Part shown: piece after piece, positions 42,386 to 49,132 of the stretch
Layout: every line of letters begins with the position of its first letter
Position numbering within the stretch: the first letter of the stretch is position 1
Source of the DNA: CAHJXG01 sp964235485
Lineage (GTDB): Bacteria > Pseudomonadota > Alphaproteobacteria > Acetobacterales > Acetobacteraceae
Assembly: GCA_964235485.1 (NCBI GenBank)
Contig: CAXSAZ010000003.1
Span: 62,001-126,000 of the forward strand
Length of the DNA stretch: 64,000 nucleotides
Reading direction: 5' to 3'
Translations under genes and position numbers: made by a program
Notes under the pieces: model-generated
Seen by the model: the letters and a program-made list of their open reading frames with translations, nothing else
Database searches by the model: none
Told to the model about the DNA's origin: nothing

Positions 42386-43318
42386 ATGACACGGCGGGAT
42401 GCGACGGAAACAAGGGCGCAGCAGAGGCTGCCGCCCGAGGCGCTTTACCTGCCCTTCGAGGCCGGCCCGCACCGTATGCTCATGGGCCTGGTCGCCCGCC
42501 ATCCGGACGAGCTGATCGAGATCGACGAAACCTACCCCGCCGAGATGGCGGAACGCCGCGCATTGCTGGACGGGCGGCGCGACGAGGTGTTCGCGGCGCT
42601 TGCCGTTTCGGACCAGGCCAGGCATGAGACCCTGGACCGCATCTCGGCCGTGCTGCCGGCCCGCTACCCCGCATGGTTCGCGCGGCACGGCGACCGGCTG
42701 TGCAACCGCCTGACGGGGGAAGAGTGGGACGTGTCCCGCCCGCCCTGCGACTCGCTCGAACTGGCCGGCCGCTTGGTGCAGGAGGACCTATGCCTGATCC
42801 AGCCGACCAATGCCGGGCCGGTGCTGCAAGCGGCGGTGCTGTGCGCGCCGAGCCGTTGGCACCTGCATGAGAAGATGGGCCGCCCGCTTGCGGTTATCCA
42901 TCAGCCCGTGCCGCTTTACGCCGACCAACTGTCTGCGCCGGTGGACCGTTTCATGCGCCACCTCAAGACCGGCAAGCTCGCCGAGCGGCTGAACTGGTCG
43001 GTCACGGACGACCCGGCGCTGTTCCAGGTCGAAGGCAAGCACCGCACGGCACCCGATCCCGCCATCACTGCCGCCAACGCGGCGTCGCGCCTATTCCTGC
43101 GGGTCGAGCGCCAAACGCTGAGCCGGCTGCCAGGCAGCGGCTTCGTGCTGTTCACCATCCGCGTGCACAGCTACCCGCTGGCCCGCGTGCTGGCACAGCC
43201 CGGCGCGGCGGCCCGCCTGGCCGCGGCCCTCCGTGCTTTGCCTCCAGCCATGGCTACTTACAAGAGCGTGCTGCCGTTCAGGGATGCGCTGCTCCACCAC
43301 CTTGATGCCTTCCCGTAA
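42386..43318 (+). CDS. DUF3445 family protein (heme-dependent N-demethylase-like)
   Basis: A 310-residue cytosolic protein. PPEALYLPFEAGPHRMLMGL, RLTGEEWDVSRPPCDSLELA, VQEDLCLIQPTNAGPVLQAA and SRWHLHEKMGRPLAVIHQPVP are DUF3445 signatures, and the final RVHSYPLARVLA block is complete. Some family members are described as heme-dependent oxidative N-demethylases; the substrate here is unknown. GGCAAGGATG precedes or overlaps the start. It is convergent with the beta-helix gene and a nested hairpin lies between them. Confidence 0.85.
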   Translation: MTRRDATETRAQQRLPPEALYLPFEAGPHRMLMGLVARHPDELIEIDETYPAEMAERRALLDGRRDEVFAALAVSDQARHETLDRISAVLPARYPAWFARHGDRLCNRLTGEEWDVSRPPCDSLELAGRLVQEDLCLIQPTNAGPVLQAAVLCAPSRWHLHEKMGRPLAVIHQPVPLYADQLSAPVDRFMRHLKTGKLAERLNWSVTDDPALFQVEGKHRTAPDPAITAANAASRLFLRVERQTLSRLPGSGFVLFTIRVHSYPLARVLAQPGAAARLAAALRALPPAMATYKSVLPFRDALLHHLDAFP

Positions 43319-43340
43319 GCGGGCGCGTGTCCGCTTCGGC

Positions 43341-43404
43341 TGCACGGAAGATGCTGGCAGTTTGGGACGGGTTGCCCATCGCACAAACCCGCTGCTTCCG
43401 TGCA
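43341..43404. terminator. Nested hairpin between convergent genes
   Basis: TGCACGGAAG (43341-43350) pairs with CTTCCGTGCA (43395-43404), and inside it CGGGTT (43368-43373) pairs with AACCCG (43386-43391). No T-run follows on either strand. It may serve as a bidirectional transcription block between the genes ending at 43318 and 43415. Confidence 0.4.
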
Positions 43405-43414
43405 AGCGCAGGCC

Positions 43415-45115
43415 TCACGGCACCCGGTTGACAACCGTGCCGCTGCACCAGAGCGCGCCGCTGCGCAGTCCGGCCGGGTTGCTCGGGCAGTTCGCCAGGC
43501 TGAGCTGGCCGTATACCTCGGTCGTCCGCGCGATCACGGCGAGGCTGCCGCTGCCGTCCTGACGGCCGGCGCCGCCATAGCCGATGATCCGGCTGTCAAA
43601 AGCGCGGCCCGGGTTGCCGGAGGTGCGGAAGTCGATGTGCGGCGTGCCGCCCGCGTTCGGCCGCCCCATGCTCGTCGAGCCATCCGACCCGCCGATGCCG
43701 AACGCTCCAAAAAGGTAGTGCCCGTTCGCAGCGCCCGTCCCGGGCCGCATGACCGCGCCGTTGGCCGGGGTGGTCCCGGCCAGCATCATCTCGCCGTTGA
43801 TCGAGTTGGAAGCGAACCGGCTCAGCCCGCGGGCGTCGCTGCCGAGCGGGCCGCATGTGTTGCAGAAATTGCCGATCACGGTGGCGTTCGCGGTCTGCCC
43901 GGCAATCGTCACGAACCCGCCGGTCATGCCGTCAGCCGCGTTGCCCACGATGTCAGCCGACATCTGGCTGTCGAACGCGGTTGTGTTGTTGATCCGCAGG
44001 AACCGCATACCGGTCGAATCCCCGCGGCCCAGGATGTGGTTGCCAGTGAAGTGATGCCGGGCGCCGTTCGTGAGGTCAAAGGCGATGAAGTCGTTGGAAG
44101 CAGCCGGATCGTTCGCCAGCAGGTAGTTGTTGACGAACGTGATCGAACTCCAGCCGTTCGCCGTCACGACCGAGTGCCGCACGTCCCAATGCGAGGTCGT
44201 GGACGCGATCAGGTCGTTGGACAGGCTGGCGCTGCTCGCCACGATGCCGTCCTGCGCGCCGACGCAGGAGCTGTTGCTGATCGTGATGCCCTGCAGGTAC
44301 TCGCCCAGCCGGTAGCACGTCTGCGCATACTCGATCTCCGTGCGCGTGACGTTGAGGCCGCCGCCGTTGAACCCGGCGGCCGAGGACATGACGATCCCGG
44401 CCCCCGTGCTGCCCGCTTTGTAGGCCGCATGGAAGTAGAAGTTGTCGACCAAGGCCGTGCTGATCTTGTGCAGCACGATGCCGTTCTGGAAATTGCCGCC
44501 GACGCCATCGCCGCGCACCACGATGTTCTCAAGCTGCACCTGGCGCGCGCCCGGGTTGACCGCCGCGGTGCTCGACACGGCCACGGCGTTGCGCCCTTCC
44601 GTCGCCAGCCCCCGCACCAAGGACAGCCCGGCCATATGGAACAAGGCGCCGGACAGGTTGGCCGTGCCGCTGCGCAGCCAGGCGTTGGCCGAGGACAGGG
44701 TAACGGCCACGCCGTCCGTGTCCGCGGTGAACACCAGTTCCGACACGTCGGCGCCCGCGCCCTCGATGCTCAGCGCCTGGTTGTGCTGGAGCGCCGCGGT
44801 CAAGCCCTCCGACAACAGGCAGCGCCCGGCGGGCACGCGGATCACGGCACCGTAGGGCCGAAGGGCCGCCCGGGCCAGCGCCGACCGGAACGCCGGCGTG
44901 TCCGCCCCCGTATCGACGCCGTCGCACGCCGCGCCGAGGCGCCGCACGTCGATGATGCCGTCCTCAAGCGCCGCCAGCGCCTTGGCCGCCCCTCCCTCGA
45001 TGGCGCGGGCGACGCCGGCTTCCAGGTCTGCGGCGGTCAGCGCGCCGGGCGGCGGCGCTTGTGCCGCCGCCGCGGCCGGCGCCAGCAGGAACGCCAGGAT
45101 CAACCGCATTCGCAT
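43415..45115 (-). CDS. Secreted right-handed beta-helix protein
   Basis: A 566-residue exported protein. Signal peptide RMRLILAFLLAPAAAAAQA is followed by a pectate-lyase-like N-cap (GIIDVRRLGAACDGVDTGAD, GAVIRVPAGRCLLSEG) and about ten beta-helix turns rich in N and G, such as SISNSSCVGAQDGIV-type turns. The C-terminal 90 residues hold a separate small domain. The fold suggests a polysaccharide lyase, hydrolase or binding protein; no catalytic residue can be fixed. Its place next to the UDP-glucuronate epimerase and glycan genes suggests it acts on the island's own polymer. Confidence 0.78.
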   Translation of the reverse strand: MRMRLILAFLLAPAAAAAQAPPPGALTAADLEAGVARAIEGGAAKALAALEDGIIDVRRLGAACDGVDTGADTPAFRSALARAALRPYGAVIRVPAGRCLLSEGLTAALQHNQALSIEGAGADVSELVFTADTDGVAVTLSSANAWLRSGTANLSGALFHMAGLSLVRGLATEGRNAVAVSSTAAVNPGARQVQLENIVVRGDGVGGNFQNGIVLHKISTALVDNFYFHAAYKAGSTGAGIVMSSAAGFNGGGLNVTRTEIEYAQTCYRLGEYLQGITISNSSCVGAQDGIVASSASLSNDLIASTTSHWDVRHSVVTANGWSSITFVNNYLLANDPAASNDFIAFDLTNGARHHFTGNHILGRGDSTGMRFLRINNTTAFDSQMSADIVGNAADGMTGGFVTIAGQTANATVIGNFCNTCGPLGSDARGLSRFASNSINGEMMLAGTTPANGAVMRPGTGAANGHYLFGAFGIGGSDGSTSMGRPNAGGTPHIDFRTSGNPGRAFDSRIIGYGGAGRQDGSGSLAVIARTTEVYGQLSLANCPSNPAGLRSGALWCSGTVVNRVP

Positions 45116-45169
45116 CGTGACCTCTCCGTGGAGCCGGGCAATCCCTGCGTGCTTCCACGGCGACTCCGT

Positions 45170-46141
45170 TCACCTCAAGCGAAACTTCACGAACCAGTCC
45201 ACGAAGCGCGGCACCCCGAGCGCCAGTGGCACCGCCGGCCGGTAGCCCACATGCTCCTCGATGGCCGAAAGGTCGGCGCAGGTCTCGGCGACATCGACGG
45301 CGGGACGGGGTTCCGACCGCAGGATCGCGGAGCGGCCGAGGCTCTGCTCCAGCAGCCGCACCAGCTCGGACACCGGCTCCCCGCGGTTGTTGCCGATGTT
45401 GAACAGCTTGGGCGCTTCGCCCGGCGCGGGCACGCGGTCGAGGCACGCCACGGTGCCGGCCACGATGTCGTCGATATACGTGAAATCCCGGCGCAGCGCC
45501 CCGTTGTCATAAACGGTGATCGGCTCCCCCCGGCTGATCGCCTCGGCGAACTTGAAGTAGGCCATGTCGGGGCGGCCCCACGGCCCATACACCGTGAAGA
45601 AGCGCAGCCCGGTCTGCGGCAGGCCGTGGAGGTGCCCGTAGGCGTGGCTGACCAACTCGTCCGCCCGCTTGGTCGCCGCATAGAGCGACACGGGCGTGTC
45701 AACCGGGTCGCTCTCGGCAAACGGCAGCTTGGCGTTGCAGCCGTAAACGGAGGACGAGCTGGCGTAAACCAGATGCTGGAGCCGGGGCAGCCGCCGCGCT
45801 GCTTCCAGCACGGTGACGTGGCCCATGACGTTGGACGCGACGTAGGCGTAAGGGTCAACCAGCGAATGGCGGACCCCGGCCTGCGCCGCCAGGTGCACCA
45901 CCCGGGTGGCCTGCCGCTTCCGGTCGAACAGCGCGAGCATGGCGTCCTTGTCGGCGATGTCGATGCGCTCGAAGCGGAAGCCGTTCTGCGGCGCCAACTG
46001 CGCCAGCCGCGCTTCCTTCAACCGCACGTCGTAGTAGTCCGTCAGGTTGTCGATGCCCACGACCGCCTCGCCCCGGGCCAGCAGCGCGCGGCAAACGTGA
46101 TAACCGATGAACCCCGCCGCCCCGGTCACGATCGTCGCCAA
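45170..46141 (-). CDS. UDP-glucuronate 4-epimerase (NAD-dependent epimerase)
   Basis: A 323-residue short-chain epimerase that would convert UDP-glucuronate to UDP-galacturonate. The NAD site is VTGAAGFIGYHVCRALL (GxxGxxG), and catalytic residues sit in SSSSVYG and SLYAATKRADE (Y-x3-K). VVGIDNLTDYYDVRLKEARL and FTVYGPWGRPDMAYFKFAEA are typical of the glucuronate branch. It lies 54 bp upstream of the beta-helix gene on the same strand. Together they suggest a uronic-acid-containing polymer. Confidence 0.9.
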   Translation of the reverse strand: MATIVTGAAGFIGYHVCRALLARGEAVVGIDNLTDYYDVRLKEARLAQLAPQNGFRFERIDIADKDAMLALFDRKRQATRVVHLAAQAGVRHSLVDPYAYVASNVMGHVTVLEAARRLPRLQHLVYASSSSVYGCNAKLPFAESDPVDTPVSLYAATKRADELVSHAYGHLHGLPQTGLRFFTVYGPWGRPDMAYFKFAEAISRGEPITVYDNGALRRDFTYIDDIVAGTVACLDRVPAPGEAPKLFNIGNNRGEPVSELVRLLEQSLGRSAILRSEPRPAVDVAETCADLSAIEEHVGYRPAVPLALGVPRFVDWFVKFRLR

Positions 46142-46225
46142 GACCCCACCCCCAAGCTGCTTGCGGCCCTATACCACGGGATCGCTGCTTTTGCGGACCC
46201 CGCGGCCAGGCGGACCGTGCGCCGG

Positions 46226-46942
46226 CTACCCGGCTTCGCGGTGGCCTGACAGCGCGCGCTCGGCCGCGGCCTCCGCGTGGATGCGGGTCGTGTCGAACAC
46301 CGGCACCGGGCTGTCGTCCGGCCCGATCAGCAGCATGATCTCGGTGCAGCCCAGGATCACCGCCTCGGCGCCGCGCCCGGCCAGGCGCGAGATCACCGCC
46401 CGGTAGGCGTCGCGCGAGGCCGGCTCGACCCGGCCCTGCACCAGCTCGTCATAGATCACCCGGTGTACCGCCGCGCGGTCCTCGGCGTCGGGCACGAGCA
46501 CATGGAGGCCGTCGCGCTGCAGCCGCCCCTTGTAGAAGTCCTGCTCCATCGTGAACGCGGTGCCGAGCAGGCCGACGCGCCTGATCCCTCCCGCTTTGAC
46601 CCGCGCCGCCGTGGCGTCGGCGATGTGCAGCAACGGGATGCGCACCGCGGCCTGCACCTCCTCGGCCACCCGGTGCATGGTGTTGGTACAGATCAGGAAG
46701 AAGTCGGCGCCCCCACGCTCCAGCCGCCGCGCCGCGTCGGCCAGCAGCGCCGCCGCGTCCTCCCATCGGCCGGCGTGCTGCAGCGCCTCGACCTCGCCGA
46801 AGTCGAACGACCACAGGAGGCAGCGCGCCGAGCGCAAGCCGCCCAGCCGGTCCCGCACGGTTTGGTTGATGATGCGGTAATACTCGGCCGAGCTTTCCCA
46901 GCTCATGCCGCCCATCAAGCCGATCACGAGCTGCTGCGGCAC
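46226..46942 (-). CDS. Aspartate/glutamate racemase family protein
   Basis: A 238-residue PLP-independent racemase-like protein. It starts LVIGLMGGMSWESSAEYYR, has the first catalytic cysteine in FLICTNTMHRVAEEV and the second in VILGCTEIMLLI. Both cysteines are kept, so it may be active on aspartate, glutamate or a related acid. The YgeA-like branch has broad amino-acid specificity. It is divergent from phzF with 67 bp between starts. Confidence 0.9.
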   Translation of the reverse strand: MPQQLVIGLMGGMSWESSAEYYRIINQTVRDRLGGLRSARCLLWSFDFGEVEALQHAGRWEDAAALLADAARRLERGGADFFLICTNTMHRVAEEVQAAVRIPLLHIADATAARVKAGGIRRVGLLGTAFTMEQDFYKGRLQRDGLHVLVPDAEDRAAVHRVIYDELVQGRVEPASRDAYRAVISRLAGRGAEAVILGCTEIMLLIGPDDSPVPVFDTTRIHAEAAAERALSGHREAG

Positions 46943-47009
46943 CCTGCGCTCCTTGACGAGACCGCCTGCATGGGCGGAGGCTTCGACCGGGCCGCGTGGT
47001 GGAGCTTGA

Positions 47010-47885
47010 ATGGCCGTTTACCCCTTCGCGACGCTCGACGTGTTCACCGATCAGCGGTTCGGCGGCAACCCATTGGCGGTTTTCCCGGACGCGGCCGGGC
47101 TGGATGCCGAGACCATGCAGGCGTTGGCGCGCGAGTTCAACCTCAGCGAAACGGCCTTCGTCCTGCCGCCCGGCGCGCCCGCCAACACGGCGCGGGTGCG
47201 GATCTTCACGCCGCAGGCGGAGGTGCCGTTCGCCGGGCACCCGAACGTCGGCACCGCCTGGGTCCTGGCCGGCCTGGGCCGGGACCGGGACGGGGCACTG
47301 CGATTCGAGGAGGAGGCCGGGTTGGTCGAGGTTTCGGTGGAGCGCAGGGACGGGCAAGTGTCGGGCTGCCGCGTTGCCGCGCCGCAACCCTTGAGCCTGG
47401 CCGATGCGCCCGCGCCGGACGGCCTCGCGGCCTGCGCCGGCTTGGCGCCCCGCGATATCTCCGCCGTGGCCGTCGCGTCCGTGGGCACGGCGGCGGTGTT
47501 CGCGGCCGTATCGCCGGAGGCATTGGGACGCGCCGCGCCGGACGCCGCCGCCTTCCGCGCCACGGCCACGCGTTGGCCGGGCTACGCCGGGCATCTCCTG
47601 CTTTATCTTTACGCCCGCGACGCCAACACCGTGCGCGCCCGGTCCTTCGCGCCGCTTTACGGGATCAACGAGGACCCGGCGACCGGCAGCGCCGGCGCGG
47701 CGCTGGCCGCCTTGCTGCTGCACCGGGACGGCGGCGACACCCTGGCGCTCGACATCCGGCAAGGCGTCGAGATGGGCCGTCCCAGCCGGATGCAGGCCGG
47801 CGCAGGGCGGGACACGGATGGCGGCATACGCGCCTGGGTGAGCGGCCGTTGCGTGCCCGTGCTGCGCGGAACCGCCCAGGTGTAG
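47010..47885 (+). CDS. PhzF family isomerase-like protein
   Basis: A 291-residue protein. VYPFATLDVFTDQRFGGNPLA with its DVF block, LAREFNLSETAFVLPP containing the catalytic glutamate, VPFAGHPNVGTAWVLA, and a C-terminal GINEDPATGSAGAALAA are the PhzF signatures. The family includes the phenazine isomerase PhzF and many proteins of unknown metabolic role. No phenazine genes are nearby, so phenazine synthesis is not implied. It is divergent from the racemase gene. Confidence 0.9.
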   Translation: MAVYPFATLDVFTDQRFGGNPLAVFPDAAGLDAETMQALAREFNLSETAFVLPPGAPANTARVRIFTPQAEVPFAGHPNVGTAWVLAGLGRDRDGALRFEEEAGLVEVSVERRDGQVSGCRVAAPQPLSLADAPAPDGLAACAGLAPRDISAVAVASVGTAAVFAAVSPEALGRAAPDAAAFRATATRWPGYAGHLLLYLYARDANTVRARSFAPLYGINEDPATGSAGAALAALLLHRDGGDTLALDIRQGVEMGRPSRMQAGAGRDTDGGIRAWVSGRCVPVLRGTAQV

Positions 47886-48155
47886 CCGCTCCCGGCCCGA
47901 ACGGATCGGACGCGGCGGGTATCGCTGACGCTGGGCCAGAAGGGTGAGGTTGGGATTCGAGTTCAGGCCCTCCTCGCGCATCAACTGCCGGTCGAGTTGC
48001 TGCACCGTCCGCTGGTCCTTGAGCGTCCGTACTCCGGCCTGGTTTTCAAGCTTCGTTTCGGCTTCCGTCAACTGGTGGTCCTTGCCGCCCCACTCGGGGC
48101 CGTTGCGCGGCACTTGTGCGCCGGCTGCGGATGCGAGCAGGATGGCGACGGCCAG
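47886..48155 (-). pseudogene. Damaged gene for a small secreted protein
   Basis: The minus strand reads LAVAILLASAAGAQVPRNG, a good signal-peptide end, then DHQLTEAETKLENQAGVRTL and QQLDRQLMREEG, which look like real protein. No ATG, GTG or TTG opens this frame upstream of the signal sequence: a TAA stop lies nine bases before the CTG at 48155. The frame also has no stop before it enters phzF antisense at 47885. It is probably a decayed or frameshifted gene, or a gene with a CTG start. A ribosome-site-like GAGGGGCGG lies upstream of that CTG. Confidence 0.35.
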
Positions 48156-48420
48156 CCCTGTTTACCGCCCCTCGCCGGACCGGGCCGCCGCGCGGCGTCA
48201 GCGCAGGCAGAAGAGGCTGGCGGGCAAGGCGGGTGAGATGCGCATGGTGGCCTCCTGAACGCGGGCACATGCCCGACTGCGCCGCCCTGCGAGTGCGCGC
48301 GATGCCGGCCGCGATGGCCCTTCCGCCACCAGGGACCCCATTGCAGGACGGCCCCGTGTGCGTGGCGGCTCGACCGCACTTCGGGGTTGATCGTTCGTTG
48401 CAGATCGGCTACAAAACGCT

Positions 48421-48499
48421 GGGCTGATAGCTCAGCGGGCTTCAGAGCACACGCTTGATAAGCGTGAGGTCGGCGGTTCGAATCCTCCTCGGCCCACCA
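48421..48499 (+). tRNA. tRNA-Ile(GAT), unusual copy
   Basis: Cloverleaf drawn by eye: acceptor GGGCTGA with TCGGCCC, D stem GCTC/GAGC, anticodon stem CACGC/GCGTG around loop TTGATAA (anticodon GAT), T loop TTCGAAT, encoded ACCA end. Two features are odd: the T stem GGCGG/CCTCC has a C-T mismatch at its third pair, and the D loop is 11 bases (AGCGGGCTTCA) instead of the usual 9. The length is 79 instead of 77. No rRNA gene adjoins it, although the GAT isoacceptor normally sits in the rRNA spacer. It may be a degenerate extra copy. Confidence 0.7.
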
Positions 48500-48563
48500 A
48501 TTCCCGAACGCTGCACGGCGCTGCCCGGTTGGGCACTGCTTGCCCGGCGCGGCGTGTCGGCCT

Positions 48564-48848
48564 CTACCCGGCCTTCCGCTGCTCGGCGCACAGCACCACG
48601 ACAAGGCGCTGCACGCCGACGATCTGCCGCAGGTTGCCCTCGATCAGATGCAGCATCGCCGATGGCATGGCATCCATCCTGATCTCGACCAGCATGGCCG
48701 CGCCCCGGCGCTGTATGCGCACCACATCGGGGATCAGGCTGCGCCGGGCGAAGCACCCCAGCGCACGGTCGGCCAGGCCGGGTTCGGCGTCGGCCACCAG
48801 CTCGAAACGTATGGAGCGGAAAGGCGGGTCGTTGGGCAGGGGAAGCAT
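48564..48848 (-). CDS. Small ACT-domain protein (IlvN-like)
   Basis: A 94-residue single ACT domain: FRSIRFELVADAEPGLADRA, then LIPDVVRIQRRGAAMLVEI and AMLHLIEGNLRQIVGVQRLV. The ELVADAEPG turn, where ACT domains bind effectors, and the closing I-x-G-V-x-x-L-V strand resemble the regulatory subunit of acetolactate synthase. No ilvB or ilvC is nearby. GAAGG precedes the ATG at 48848, which is chosen over a longer frame. It could be an orphan IlvN-like regulator or a separate amino-acid-binding protein. Confidence 0.7.
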   Translation of the reverse strand: MLPLPNDPPFRSIRFELVADAEPGLADRALGCFARRSLIPDVVRIQRRGAAMLVEIRMDAMPSAMLHLIEGNLRQIVGVQRLVVVLCAEQRKAG

Positions 48849-49132
48849 GGGATGACCTTCAGAACGCGATGTCGCTTTCAAGAGCCGAAACGGCCTGCTG
48901 CGTGCCTGACGCCCTTCGGGACGGGTTGCTGCGTCTTGGGCGGGCGGCATCGCCAGGGTTCCATTCCGGATGCGTTTCGGAAAGGTAAAGGGGCGCGCCG
49001 GCCCCGTCCTGAACCAGAGGGCCGGGGTCGCCATGGCAAAACGAACTGGATCGGCCTGCCGGCAATCGCGGCTCGCGCTACGACTGCCGACCGAGGTTCA
49101 AGCCCAGGGCATGGCGGCGCCCAAGCAGGGCC

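Noticed and set aside
43400..46249. A 949-codon plus-strand open frame across the beta-helix and epimerase genes
   Set aside because: It is rich in R, A, G, H and P with no domain, and both genes on the other strand have clear signal peptide or catalytic motifs. It is a GC-rich shadow frame.
47010..47885. A phenazine biosynthesis locus
   Set aside because: Only PhzF-like homology is present, and PhzF relatives are common in bacteria that make no phenazine.
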